Shown: positions 11,728-23,450, numbered from the stretch's first letter. The stretch is 64,000 nt of DNA from Nilaparvata lugens (GCF_014356525.2 NC_052515.1:24807212-24871211), one strand, 5' to 3'. Translations and numbers: made by a program. The notes: generated from the letters alone by a model not told the origin.

Positions 11728-12867
11728 CTAGATGCTAAACATGCTAAACAATGAATAGTAGTCTAAAATATTAATTTGCTCCATGTTTATTCCAGGCTAT
11801 TGTACCCTTGCTTCAAAGAGAATAAATTTAAATCCTACAAACTTTTGAGACTTGTGAGGCATACTTTAGGAGTCTCTTTTCTTCATTTGAAAAACCAAGA
11901 CACAAAATACCAAGTTTTAGATTTCAAAATAATTTATTCGAGTAACCGGATTCTAACCTGATCAATATGTAAGATCACGACAGAATCGATGCATGCATGT
12001 TAACAACTTATTTCAATTGCAACAAAGATATAATTAATTAAACATTTTTTATGTGTAGAAGCAGTCAACGATAAGATACTGCATAAAATATATTTTATTG
12101 AACCTTGATAGTTCGTTAAGGCCTGATAAGACTTAGGCCCCTATGCAGATACTCGGTTTAAACGGAGAAATGTCAGCAGTTCGTTTAAACCCCGTATGAA
12201 ACACATTATAATAAATGAAACCATATCTACAAGTAAACGTGGTTTAGCATTAACGAAGTGTTAGCATATGGCCCTTAAACTCCATAAGCCTCTCATAAAA
12301 ATCATAAATCATGGTTTTAAGGGTTCCTAGTGAAGTTCACTTAAAAAACATATTCACATTTTTCTAATTTATACTTATAGGAAGAGCATTGTATGAATCA
12401 TACTGAAAAATTAGTACCTGATATCAACTTTCAAGGAATGATTGGTTTTCAGTTTTGTTTGTTTTCGGTTTTCCTAATTTGTAATCAAAACATGGAGAAA
12501 TCATTCTATGATCGGTAATATTACTATCAATTATAAAGCAGTTTATTCCATAGGTGGAGCCTATTTTCTGTCTTGAGAAAATGTGATCGATACATGTATT
12601 GGAGTTGTTAAATGATCGAGTGGAAAAATGTGATTATAATGAAAAAATCTTGAAAAACAAGAATAATAATCCTCATCTAGACAAGTGTCTGTGAATGAGG
12701 TGGGATTTATCGATTCTATAATACAAAATTCATCAAATTGCAGAATTCACAGCTTGAATTAAATTTATCTCAACTGTAAAATACTGGATATTTTAATTAG
12801 ATAATTTGTTAAAAACCAATCACGAAAACCAATGTAAATGAAAATATCATGCATGCTTTATTGCCAG
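11728..12867. other. AT-rich spacer, no gene recognised
   Basis: The frame at 11776-11961 is uncharacterised. Part of 12120-12290 has weakly inverted motifs that could be an old MITE, not resolved by eye. Confidence 0.35.
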
Positions 12868-14296
12868 TTCTTGAGAAAATAAACACTGTGATTCCCCGTA
12901 TTTCCCTGGGAATTGTTTACACTGTTTCATACAGTTTATTTAATAAACATTGCATTAAAGGTAAAACGAAACAGCAGTCACGTCCAATTCGCAGAAAGAG
13001 TGAATCTCTGCCTTCACAGAATTGAAATTCTCATTTTTCCTCTCTTTGAATTCCATTCATTTTTTTCAAAACCAGATTTATTCACTCTCTAAATAAATGG
13101 ATAAACAGCAACACTGTTTCAGATTACATTACTAGAAATTGTAAAAATTATAATGAACCCATGTTATTCCAGTATAAAATAATATCAATTTGGATGAAAG
13201 AGATATTGCCTTGCAGCCAATAAAATCCGCACACAAATAGACTAGCTCAACGTTGCTAGAGAATTTATTATGTTGAAAATTGATAAGAGACTTGCGTCAT
13301 AGTGTGATTGCTATAACTGTGTACAATTTTCCTTCTATATGTTGTAAGTTCAAGAGCTTCAACAGTGTATAGATTGACTGTTTAGTGTTATTACTGTGGA
13401 GAAGAAGCATGTAAACTCATAAGCCTCGTAAACTACTAATCGTTATGGCGTTTTAAAATTGCTTTCCCATACGCTTATCAATGAACAAATACTGAACGTG
13501 GTTTATCTTGTATTTATGGGGCTCTTTGAATGAAACTTTGTAGATAGATGAGAAATTCATCAGAATCTATAAAATTTACTGTAATATAACTTTGATCAAT
13601 TATATCAACTCTATAGTGAGGCTCAAGTTATAATGGCAGTGTTTGATTAGCAATGGTATTGCTATCCTTGTCTGTCATTCAACAAAGCGGATAGCGCTAT
13701 CTTCTTCTCGTTTTGTTCTGTTGCCAGATCGTCTTTTAACAATGTGGAATTAATAATTAAATAACAATATATTTCATCTTAATTATGAAAATTCATTATG
13801 AAAAGATTGAAAAATAATTTCTAGCTTAATAAAATATAATTTATTATTTTAAACGAGAATGAACAGTTAATATTACATCAATAAACCTGTAACAACTACA
13901 GTCTATAAAAGGCATTGACAAGGCAGAGGATCGGCAACGTTGTTCAGCTATCTTTCTCCACTGCCATTATAACATGGACCTCACTGTAGTGAGATTCACT
14001 CCTAACAGTTTTTTACATTTTACGTCACTAGTATTTTACATTTCGTTCTATTCATATTATAGCCTTTATTTATTTAAACAACATTTGGAATTCCATATGG
14101 GCTAGATAGCACCAATGCTGCCATTCCAACCAATGGTGACATTAAATAGAGTCTCGCTAATAAATTGAACTATGAACTATGACGAAAATTTCTTCAGGCC
14201 TAGATAAAATAGCCTAAATAGATAAACTGTATAAAACAGGGTAAACAATTCCCAGGGAATTACAGGGAATCACTGTGTTTATTTTCTCAAGAACAC
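12868..14296. repeat. 1.4-kb block bounded by 70-bp inverted repeats
   Basis: The left end (12868-12945) reads TTCTTGAGAAAATAAACAC...GGGAATTGTTTAC. The right end (14222-14296) is its reverse complement with few differences. No target duplication is visible. The interior holds no coding frame and contains the MITE at 13614-13986. Likely an old non-autonomous DNA element, class unknown. Confidence 0.6.
13614..13986 (+). mobile_element. Tc1/mariner-like MITE, long copy (373 bp)
   Basis: The termini match the family at 3233-3450 and the flanks are TA (13612-13613, 13987-13988). It is about 155 bp longer than the other complete copies, with extra AT-rich internal sequence. Confidence 0.7.
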
Positions 14297-14389
14297 ACTA
14301 TCAATAGACCATCCAAGATATTTACTTTCTTGGTGAGGGCTATTCATATTCACATGAAAATTGAAATGAAAGTACCCTTGTTTAGAGAA

Positions 14390-15420
14390 ATAAAAACTAA
14401 ATTGTACTTTTATTATCAATTTTTAAGTAAACCATTATGATTTACATGGTGATTTATGATTAGTTTTTAACAAATCGATGAATTCAAATACTGGGATGTG
14501 GGATCAACCAAAACTTATTGATAAGAACTTTTAAAATACAAACTAAATTGTACTTTTATTATCAATTTTTATGTAAACCATTATGATTTACATGGTGATT
14601 CATGATTCGTTTTTAACAAATCAATAAATTCAAATACTGGGATGTGGGATCAACCAGAACTTATTGACAAGAACTTTTAAAATACAAACTAAATTATACT
14701 TTTATCATCAATTTTTATGTAATCCATTATGGTGATTCACGATTCATTTTTAACAAATCAATGAATTCGAATAACTTACTGGGATCAACCAAAACGTATT
14801 GATAAGGCCATTCCACACAGCACGTGGCGTGCGTGGCTGGACGCACGCCACGCCGGCCACGCTAGCCACATGCCAATTCACACCGCCACGACTGTTGCGA
14901 TGCTATACCGGCCACGTTTCCCGTCAGTATGTAGGAAGATGTCAACTCCGACGGTCCCGTGGTGTAAATCTGGATTTTCTTGTGGCTTACCTTGGTTTGA
15001 TGACTCCAACAGCAGCAGTAGTAATGATAATGAGCTGATTTTATTGTATTCGGTGACAGCACGGGACCAGTAGGTACATCCAATCAATAAAAAAAGGAAG
15101 ACCTATGGCGAATCCCATCATTTAATGCGCGACCTTGAGGCTGACAATGATAGTCTGTATACGTTCTATACGATAGTATACGTTCTGCGCATGTTCGGAC
15201 CAAAACGTGGCCGGACACGTTTGAAAAGATCGCTCAGAGAGCGAACGGTAGCCACGCGTGGCTAGTATAGCAAGCGTTGCCGCGTGGCCGTGGCTGCCAT
15301 GTGAATTGCTTCATTTGATTAGCTGGGAAGCGATGTTTTGAAAAGTAGCTAGCGTGCGTCCAGCCACGCACCCCACGTGCTGTGTGGAATGGCCTATAAG
15401 AACTTTTGCAATTCTTTTCG
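14390..15420. repeat. Three-copy 146-bp tandem array, third unit interrupted
   Basis: Units starting near 14399, 14546 and 14691 share AAATTGTACTTTTATTATC, a TTTACATGGTGATT core and GGGATCAACC. The third unit is split by the GC-rich element at 14806-15394 and resumes with AGAACTTTT. Confidence 0.8.
14806..15394. mobile_element. GC-rich terminal-inverted-repeat element (589 bp)
   Basis: Ends are GGCCATTCCACACAGCACGT and its complement, with inverted similarity over about 43 bp and further CGTGGC-type subterminal repeats. It is strikingly GC-rich in an AT-rich setting. Flanks are GATAA on the left and TATAA on the right, an imperfect 4-5 bp duplication judged against the uninterrupted neighbouring tandem units. 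The four overlapping short frames at 14799-15087 are not convincing genes. Superfamily unassigned. Confidence 0.8.
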
Positions 15421-16152
15421 ATTGAGGAATTGAGAATATCTCTCTGAGAGAGATATGTTTGTATCTTCAGAAACGTTCATTGGATTATGGAAACTGCATA
15501 AGTAGTTTTGATACATAATTATAACAATAGAGAGATTTAAGATGGGAATTCGGGGGAGATAAAAAAATAGGTTCTGAACAAAAGCCGAGGAGAGAGAGAT
15601 AGAGATATGTTTGTATTTTTAAAAATGTTTATTCAATTCAAGAAAAACAAAACAAAATTGGTGGATAGAAACTGTCGTGGACTGTCCTGGTAGATTGAAA
15701 ATATACGGGTGTAATCAATAGGTGGAAATGTTTCTCTCATATGGAGAGAGATATATATATTAGAAAAATATTAATCTTCAACAAACAATGGTCAGAAAAG
15801 TAAAGAGTAAATAATGCAGGAATATCCATAAAAAATGAGGAAGAAATCTCTGATCAAATACATCCTCTTTGTTTACCCAATGAAATTTCATCAGAATCGG
15901 ATGCAGTCGATGGAAGTTTCACAGCGTTTAAAAAACTGTGGAGAGTTGGAGATAGATAACCCAACAAACAATGGGAAAAACTCTTTCCCAATATTGATTC
16001 AACGTAATCGTTAAGCTTGATTTTTGATCTGAGATATAAGGTTGATTTTTGAAGAACTAAGGCGATATTAATGAGAACCAGAGAGTATTCCATCGGATTA
16101 CAATAGTTCATAATTTTTCACAAGATCCGTTTCAACCCCTTTAATGATTGAC
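15395..16152. other. Spacer, no gene recognised
   Basis: The 85-codon minus-strand frame at 15854-16111 has normal-looking composition but no recognised domain, and it lies beside a foldback element. It may be element-derived. Confidence 0.35.
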
Positions 16153-16739
16153 ATTTAAGGTTGTTCGTTACACCTTTTTATTTTTATTTAAATTGGATAA
16201 TGTTCATCAATATAATTGTTGCGATCGTTATAAGATTGAGAAAGAGTGGCAACTGAAATTTTCAAGTGGTCTAATAAGCGAGTTATGGGTTGTTGAAGTG
16301 CTAAATTCCGTTTTCTTTCCAGATCAAAAACGGTTTCGAATTTTCCATTGGAGTTTTTTTAATACATTCAGAATATCATTGGCTTTGTTCTAATATGCGT
16401 TTTTTCGCGATTAATGCCAAAATAAGCAGGTTATCGAATTAACAAAAAATGTTACTTTTTTATTTATGAACGATATGGGGAATAAAATGTTTTAGTTTGG
16501 AAAGATACATTTTTGAATTTTTAAGAGAAGTTCTGTTCATAAATAGTCGAAACCGTTTATGATCTGGAAAGAAAACGGAATCTGGAAAGTTAGCACTTCA
16601 ACAACCCATAACTCGCTTATTAGACCACTTAAAAATTTCAGTTGCCACTTTTTCTGACTCTTATAATGATCTTAACAATTATATTGAGAAAGATTATCCA
16701 ATTTAAATAATGAGAAAAGTGTAGCGAACAGCCTTAAGG
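16153..16739. repeat. Foldback element, arms about 190 bp
   Basis: The left arm (16153-16346) contains AAGGTTGTTCG, AGTGGTCTAATAAGCGAG and TTTCTTTCCAGATC. The right arm (about 16545-16739) is its inverted copy. The roughly 200-bp loop is AT-rich and non-coding. The short frame at 16148-16393 is a shadow. Confidence 0.85.
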
Positions 16740-17484
16740 AACGGTTTCATTCTGTAGTAATTATCTCTTAAGGTATCTTATCCATCAAATTCAAGAATTT
16801 ATAATATCATTTTTAAATCAGAATACAAATTTTTTGGAATCAATCAAATCTGAAGAGTCCAAAAGTGCAACATTGATGAAACCCCTAGGAAATAAAATCG
16901 GTGATACCAAACAAAAATTAAGTAAGGATTTACATCAACTGAGTGTCAGATCTGAAGAATCATAAAATAAGACAATTATTACTAAGACATCAATCAGAGA
17001 AATAGGCAAAAATGAAAGTAACTAATATAATAGGAGAATAGAAACGTAACTAAATAGCACAATCAGTAACTAAATGCATGCAGCTTCATCCCAATTTCAA
17101 GCAATTCTAATTGATAAGATCAAAGACAGTTGATGATAAAGGTTGATTAGCTATTAATAGCTGTTGATTTAATAAGCAGCTATTGATTTGATCAAATGAA
17201 ATTGGAAAAAATGTTGTTATGCTCGCATTTCAGTCATAAAATTATCAATAATTAGGTTTCACTCCTATTGAAATTATATCAAATCCTGTATTTTGTAATA
17301 TTGCTTCATGATATCATCAAACCGCTGTTTTCTTCTGCTAAAAAGAGTGTGCATTGCAGATCTGCTAACATTTCAGCTAAAGATCACAGGCCAGCTGATA
17401 CTGAACTGATCAAGTACTAATAAAAGTTGTTACTGAATAATATATGTCTTTAAAAGCATTATCATAATATCATTTCCATGTTTT
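16740..17484. other. AT-rich spacer, nothing recognised
   Basis: No coding frame or clear transposon end. Confidence 0.4.
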
Positions 17485-17745
17485 TGACACCATGGTACTG
17501 CACATCAACAAGACAATAAAATCTTAATAAAAGTTGAAACTCACAATTAAAATTTCAGAAATTTGGTAAAAGTTACTCTACACAACAGCAAGACAATAAA
17601 AATAATCTTAATGAAAGTTGAAACTCGCAAAAAGTTGAAAGTTTGAAAATTCAAATTTCATAAATTTGGAATGACTTACTGCACAATAACAAGATAATAA
17701 AATCTTAATAAAAGTTGAAAATCACAATTTAAATTTCAGGAAGCT
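17485..17745. repeat. Degenerate three-copy tandem repeat, about 90-100 bp
   Basis: Units share ACAAGACAATAAAAT, CTTAATAAAAGTTGAAA and AATTTCAGAAATTTGG-like segments. The last unit runs up to the candidate splice donor at 17754. Confidence 0.65.
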
Positions 17746-17755
17746 TGTAACTCAC

Positions 17756-17878
17756 CATTGTTCTGTCATGTACTCAGACAGGTCAGTTCCGGGCAGAGGG
17801 AGTAGTCCATGATTATCAAAATCGTATGTATCCAGGTTGGAAAACTTGAAGCACTCAATTTTGAACGATTTCAACCGC
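17756..17878 (-). CDS. Candidate coding exon (123 nt), product unknown
   Basis: A GC-richer minus-strand segment. It begins after a T-rich stretch ending in GAG (acceptor) and ends CAATG|GTGAGT, a strong donor. With one nucleotide carried in, it reads 40 codons without a stop, protein-like in composition (for example DTYDFDNHGLLPLPGTDLS), then leaves two nucleotides (TG). The only in-frame Met is four codons before the donor, so it is either an internal exon or mostly 5' leader with a late start. The candidate first exon lies 4.6 kb upstream at 22443-22591, and a phase-compatible exon lies downstream at 11673-11727. I do not recognise the protein. Confidence 0.35.
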
Positions 17879-18116
17879 CTCAACCATCAACCAAAACAAA
17901 TTTCCCTTGTCAAAAGGAAAACAAAACTAAACGCTAGACTGTGACTTTCATAATATTGCACACAATTCATAGCACACAGAACTTCACAAATCACATGTTC
18001 CTCTATCACTTGGCACACTGTTCATCAAATAAACATAAACAGTGATATTTCGGTGGATTAATGGTGTCTTTCATTCGAACTAGTTATTGTATTCCACCAC
18101 TTTTCTAAATTCACTT

Positions 18117-18545
18117 CAGTGTTTTCAAAAGTAGGAGTTCATTAACGTATATTTTGCTGGAGATAAATGAAAAGAGTTGAACATGAGAACAGGGATAAAT
18201 GTATAAAGATTTCAAGATTCAAATAAAGAGAATCCGCTGCAGTGTTTTCAAAAATAGGAGTTCATTAACGTGTATTTTGCTGGAGATAAATGAAAAGAGT
18301 TGAACATGAGAATAGGGATAAAAATGTGTAAAGATTTCAAGAATCAAATAAAGAGAATCCGCTGCAGTGTTTTCAAAAGTAGGAGTTCATTAACGTGTAT
18401 TTTGCTGGAGATAGATGAAAAAAGTTGCACATGGGAGTAGGGATAAATGTATAAAGATTCAAATAAAGAGTACGCTCTGAGGGATGGGGTATGAGAGAGT
18501 AGGGATAAATGTATAAAAACTTCAAGATTCAAATAAAGGTAACGC
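18117..18545. repeat. 3.5-copy tandem array, about 122-bp unit
   Basis: Units near 18117, 18240 and 18363 share GTTTTCAAAAGTAGGAG, TTTTGCTGGAGATA and AGGGATAAATGTATAAAG, with a partial fourth from about 18475. Confidence 0.85.
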
Positions 18546-18570
18546 TCTGAGGGTTAGGGTATTATTATCA

Positions 18571-18994
18571 TAATTATGTTACTCCTTGATGCTGAATGGA
18601 ATTTTCATCAAGCCTCTCTGGTAAAGAATCTATTATCTCAGAATAAAATTTACACTATGAACAGAGGTGGAATTTATTCATATTAAGTTGAAAAATAAAA
18701 ACGATGTTGTCAGTTCCAGTTCCAGATAATTATTTGAGCCAAACTTGAGTTTCAATGCACTAAGGCATCGTCTTCAGTGGTATTTTTTTGTTACACTTCG
18801 AAGATGATGCCTTAGTGCATTGAAACTTGAGTTTGGCTCAAATAAATAATCTGGAACTGACAATATCGTCTCTATTTCACCTTAATATGGATAAATTCCA
18901 CCTCTGTTCATAGTGTGAATTTTATTTTGAGATAATAGATTCATTAACAGAGAGGCTTGATGAATTTCATCCAACTTCAAGGAGTAACATATGA
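18571..18994. repeat. 400-bp near-perfect palindrome
   Basis: The left arm contains TTACTCCTTGA, CATCAAGCCTCTCTG and TTGAGCCAAACTTGAG. The right arm repeats these inverted, meeting near 18781-18800 in GTTACACTTCGAAGATG. Non-coding foldback element. Its central bases resemble the unit of the 33-bp array that follows. Confidence 0.9.
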
Positions 18995-19048
18995 TTAAGC
19001 TTTAACAATACTCCATCCCTCTCAATAAAGATAGCGTTCTCTTTATTT

Positions 19049-19262
19049 GAAGTGTAACAAAACAAAAGTGTAAACATCTTCGAAGTGTAACAAAACAAAA
19101 GTGTAAACATCTTCGAAGTGTAACAAAACAAAAGTGTAAACATCTTCGAAGTGTAACAAAACAAAAGTGTAAACATCTTCGAAGTGTAACAAAACAAAAG
19201 TGTAAACATCTTCGAAGTGTAACAAAACAAAAGTGCAAACATCTTCGAAGTGTAACAAAAAA
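19049..19262. repeat. 33-bp minisatellite, seven copies
   Basis: Unit GAAGTGTAACAAAACAAAAG followed by TGTAAACATCTTC, with GAAGTGTAAC starting at about 19049, 19082, 19115, 19148, 19181, 19214 and 19247. Because 33 is a multiple of three and no unit contains a minus-strand stop, all three minus frames stay open, producing three overlapping 71-91 codon frames that are not genes. Confidence 0.95.
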
Positions 19263-19284
19263 GACCACTGAAGATGATGCCTTA

Positions 19285-19476
19285 AGCTGCGTTTACACCA
19301 AAGTTATTAACAAATGTTAATGTTTATTTTTCTGTCCTTATAGATTCTATTAGATTGAACGGAACATGACAAACACATATTTTCATCATGTGTATGATAG
19401 GTTACGTTCAATCTGATAGAATCTAATAGGACGGAGAAATAAACATTTTGTTAATAACTTTGGTGTAAACGCAGCT
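19285..19476. mobile_element. PIF/Harbinger-like MITE (192 bp), TTA duplication
   Basis: Inverted ends AGCTGCGTTTACACCAAAG and its complement extend inward through similar TTAATAACA and GATTCTAT segments. TTA flanks both sides (19282-19284, 19477-19479). It interrupts GATGATGCC-TTA-GTGCATTG, which exists uninterrupted in the palindrome near 18804-18822, so the pre-insertion site is present in this window. The superfamily is inferred from the three-base TTA duplication. Confidence 0.85.
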
Positions 19477-19479
19477 TTA

Positions 19480-20044
19480 GTGCATTGAAACTTAAGTTTG
19501 GCTCAAATAAATTATATGGAACTGACAAATCGTTTTTATATCACCTTCATCTCAAGATAATTTGAAATACATCTAAAATTTGAGTGAATTCATAGAGGAA
19601 ACATAGGTACTTGAATTATAACTCTCTGGTAATACAGTATAAAATCTTTTATAAGATTTCAACGAAATTTATTGTATTAGATTATACCTAACTGGATTCA
19701 TTTGAGTTTTGGAAAAGAGGAGGTTTCATAGAATAATCTTTTATAAGATTTCAAGGGAATTTATTGTATTAGGCCTACCTACTTGAGTTTTGGAAAACAG
19801 GTGGTTTCATAGATGTCATCTCTGACAGATGACATAGGTGTAATTTTTTCATATAGAGAAATAACACTTGAAGGAGAGAGATGGTAATCTCAATAGAACC
19901 TCCTCTCCTTCCAAAGCACAAAGAGATCCAAGTAACTCTTCAAATTAACCACCGAGATAACTAAACATGGATTAATTTAATATGTTCTGGGATTTGATGG
20001 ATGCTTCTGAGAGGTGGGGGTTTCATTCAAGGCTTGAAACATTC
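19480..20044. other. Palindrome arm remnant, then spacer
   Basis: 19480-19555 continues the TTGGCTCAAATAAAT arm of the 18.6-kb palindrome. From 19620 to 19820 two similar segments contain TCTTTTATAAGATTTCAA and a GGTTTCATAGA end. No gene seen. Confidence 0.5.
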
Positions 20045-20262
20045 GAGATCTAGTTGAGGATGATGCTCACATAAGTCCTAGACTTGTGATTGGGTGGTCA
20101 TAGGTGTTGATAATGATGAGAAATGAATTGAGATTATGATATACAAAGTATTCAAAACACCATCAAATTCCATCAAGGTTTTTCCTAAGGATGATGCCCA
20201 CATGAGCTCCAGGTTTGTGCATGTGTAATGAATCAGATGATGATGAGATATAAGTTAAGAGC
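20045..20262 (+). repeat. Short dispersed repeat S3, two copies
   Basis: Copies near 20055-20125 and 20172-20262 share GATGATGCYCACAT, a CTAGACTTGTG-like segment and GATGATGAGA. Relatives lie at 39238-39310, 57648-57790 and 58510-58650. Confidence 0.6.
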
Positions 20263-22440
20263 AAGCTATTTATACAACATCCTGAAGGATGACGTGAAGA
20301 TTTTTCCAATTTTGAACTGAATTTGAGAAATACTGACATCTTAAATACATCCACTCATCAAATATTAGAATTAAATGACTAAGTGATAGCAACTAAATCC
20401 TAGCAGTTTCATGTTCTCTTAAAAGAAACAAATATTTGAAAAATGTTCAAGACAATGTAAAATGAAAAGTAAGATAAAGGTCTTGATACTCTTCTCTTGA
20501 TCATGGAAGGATTCCACTCAAAAAAGAAGGATTATTTCAAAATATCCATAGCAGTAATTTTAAAAGTGAGAACCCTACAGAGGGTCAATTATTGAAGATA
20601 AGTTCACATTTGCTGATTAGACAAATTAAAAAATTTTTATCCACCTATTAAACCTTGATATTTCAATAATGACATGTCTTTTGTTACAGATCTGTCAATA
20701 AACCAAAATAGAAGATTACTCTAAAAACAGACAAGTCAATTAATTGTAACGTACTTTCATTTGAAAAACATCAAATAAAGTTAGACCCATTCATAAAATT
20801 AGAAAAACCCATTCAATAATTCAACTGTTGTAAGGTACACGTTTGTGAAACAAATCACCATTGATTTCCCTTTGATGATTTGAAGCTGGACCAGAAAGTA
20901 AATGCCAATACATTCTATGCATTCAGAGAGTATAGAACTCATTACATTCCATCCTCACTGTATGCATTGGACCAGTAAAATGAATGTCATCGAAAAATTA
21001 CTCTACGAGCAGATACAAAAAAACCTACGCTTCACTTGAAAAGATGGCTGCATTGCAATCTGATCTGAATGAAGTGAGCGTTTCCTAGTAAACCTTTGAC
21101 GTGCCTCAAATTACTTACTACATAAAACTGAAAAGCTGCTTCAGGAAATCTGTTTTCCATTGATTGATATAACAGTGAATCGATGAATAGTATAATATTT
21201 ATCAAAGTACTAGATCTGAGATGCATTTACAAAAGACCACTTCGGCACTAATTGATTATGTGCTGTCATCAAAACAGAGATACTAATGACACACATAGCA
21301 ATACTGAAATAATCTACAAAACAATGTATGATTGGGTTTGTCTCAGGGATTGTAGAGAGATCAAATACAATTTCTAGAATCATATACAAATAGAAGGACA
21401 AACATTAAACCTAGTCTCAAGAAAAGATAAATGACGAATCAACAAATGACACATCATCACTACAACGAACGACATCTCATCACGTAACCCCCCTGTTACA
21501 GGAAACATTTTCTTCAAATAAAAGATGTAGCTTGTATTTTCAAATGGTGAATTAAACAACAAAAAAAACTTATTTGTATGTAAACAACACAATCCTAATG
21601 ATTGAAAGGATAGATATTTCAGTACAGATAGAAATTTGATACAGAGCCTGATAAAAAAAGATTCTCGGAAAGAAAATCTTATAAAAAGTTGTAAAGTTCT
21701 CTCTTTCATGAGAAAAAATATGATATTTCACTACATTAATTTAGGAAGCTCTCAACATCGATAAACTCATATAAAACTGTCTGATTAGCCTACAATAAAA
21801 AAACAACTGAATGATTACCATGTTGGGGAAAATTCTAAACAGAATTCCATCCATCTCAAGTTTATCTTCAATTTTTCAATGAGATAAAACTTTTTTCTAA
21901 TCAATGTTTAGTGAAACAAACAATTTCTAAACTAAGTTTCACAATTAGAGTTTGTTGTGATACAAGTTATTTTAAAAACTAACTTACTAAAAGTAGGCTA
22001 CAATCTCATAATACACTTTTCATCATTATCGTACGCAAAAGTTTGACACTTTGAGCAGACAACTTTTGGAATAACTTGGAACAAAATGTAGTACGAGGGT
22101 AGGAAAGGATGTATGATTTCTTTATCACATCACACACACTGGCGGACAATCAAATTTAACTTGCAAATTGAGTTCGCTTTATTCACAGATTTGAATAACA
22201 TTACTGACGTGCGTGAATTCGAGCATACATTGAATATACGGCCGGTAGCTGTTTAAGTGAGAAGATTTTGTGAGAATGATGAGATAAAAGATGAAGGGTA
22301 GGTGGTTAGATAAATATAATAGTTGTGAGATGAGATTGTGTTTTTGTAGTACACGGTAGAGTACTCGCAAACATTGGGGATATCGCAAAACAAAAACAGT
22401 TTATCGGCGTTTTTTGAGTGATAGTGGGTGTTTTTCACTT
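20263..22440. other. AT-rich interval, probable intron
   Basis: No repeat family from this window and no credible gene. The minus frames at 21032-21709 and 22179-22438 lack domains. It lies between two candidate minus-strand exons. Confidence 0.4.
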
Positions 22441-22442
22441 AC

Positions 22443-22591
22443 GAGAACGATACCAATCCACAATGGAACACTTTAATAACAATTTTCACTCAACACTTTG
22501 TGAATAAACGGTGTAATTGCACAGAAAAGCGACGAATAAGCGGACAGGTATCGGAAATACGCACTCTCCAACACACGTTTAAGCCAAGACT
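22443..22591 (-). other. Candidate non-coding first exon (5' leader)
   Basis: On the minus strand a TCAGTC initiator-like hexamer (22588-22593, transcription start predicted at 22591) is followed by about 150 nt without any ATG, ending CGTTCTC|GTAAGTG, a strong donor (GT at 22441-22442). The region is GC-richer than its surroundings and rich in CpG. An ATG-free leader, initiator and consensus donor together are typical of an insect untranslated first exon. The next candidate exon on this strand is 17756-17878. The overlapping 120-codon frame at 22473-22835 has no recognisable domain and is probably incidental. Confidence 0.4.
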
Positions 22592-23060
22592 GAGGACGGA
22601 GGCCATATTGAATAGATGTCAGTAGGTGGGGGTAGAAGCAATAGGACAGTGTACACTCAAGGCCGGGGGGAGGGCGCGGGGTGATTTGTAGAATGTAAAG
22701 CCGAGCAAAAGGTTGTGAGCTGCGATATTCTCTCCTACGAAATTCCCTCTGTTCTCGTTTCGTGGTTAAAAATTTCCCTGCGCGCCCGGCATACCTTCGC
22801 AAACAGGGAAACCGAAATTTCCCGTCAAGTGTCATTCGGAGCGCAACAAGACTACAACAATATATTTATGTATATTGGTTGAATGTGACTACCCAACAGA
22901 ATCTTCCTCCGTTGACGGCTGCGAGCAGAAGTGCGCTAGAGAGAGACAGAGTGTGAAAGAGAGAGGAAAGAGCACAATACTCACAATGCAGTGCACCATC
23001 ACCCGTAACTAAACACGCCGTGAAAAACACAAGTAGAAGACAAACCACATTCGCGTCAAA
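22592..23060 (-). promoter_or_regulatory. GC- and CpG-rich putative promoter region
   Basis: Upstream (minus sense) of the candidate first exon, the sequence is unusually rich in G+C and CpG, including GGGGGGAGGGCGCGGGG and GCGCGCCCGGC. It lacks the repeats that fill the rest of the window. Promoter function is inferred. Confidence 0.35.
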
Positions 23061-23369
23061 TCCTATCAGCTATCACACTGCCAACGCTATCTAGCTATCA
23101 AATTTACAACTAATTTACACAAATACCTCTCGCAAATTGACTAATTGAGGGATAATTTTAATATGATGCCCAAAATGATATTCTTGTAACATAGAAAAGG
23201 ATAGAAGGTAGAAGGATATTGTTCCTTTATACTAACTCCGTGCTTATATACAGATTTATTGTTCTTGTACTAGCAAAGAAAACTTCTATACAAGATTGTT
23301 TATTCTGAGATTATACTGAATTGAAAATATCAATTTTACCCTACTTTATCTATTCTTACAATGAGTGCA
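23061..23369. other. AT-rich spacer, nothing recognised
   Basis: No frame or repeat visible. Confidence 0.4.
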
Positions 23370-23450
23370 TCATCAAAATGATGGGGGGAGAGAAAAAAAA
23401 GCGCTATTCCTCTCCCAAATTTAGATAAACAGTCTTGTAGTTGTTCACTT
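23370..23450 (-). repeat. Short dispersed repeat S2 (fragment)
   Basis: Contains CATCAAAATGATGG, a GCTATTCCTCTCCC core and AAATTTAGATAA, the reverse complement of S2. Confidence 0.6.

Noticed and set aside
19049..19262. CRISPR-like array
   Set aside because: Units are contiguous with no unique spacers, and the context is eukaryotic.
19002..19268. Three overlapping minus-strand frames of 71-91 codons with 11-residue repeats
   Set aside because: A 33-bp tandem repeat keeps every frame open; no initiation context or second line of evidence.
22473..22835. 120-codon minus-strand frame as a gene
   Set aside because: No recognisable domain; it overlaps a better-supported non-coding first exon and CpG-rich upstream region.
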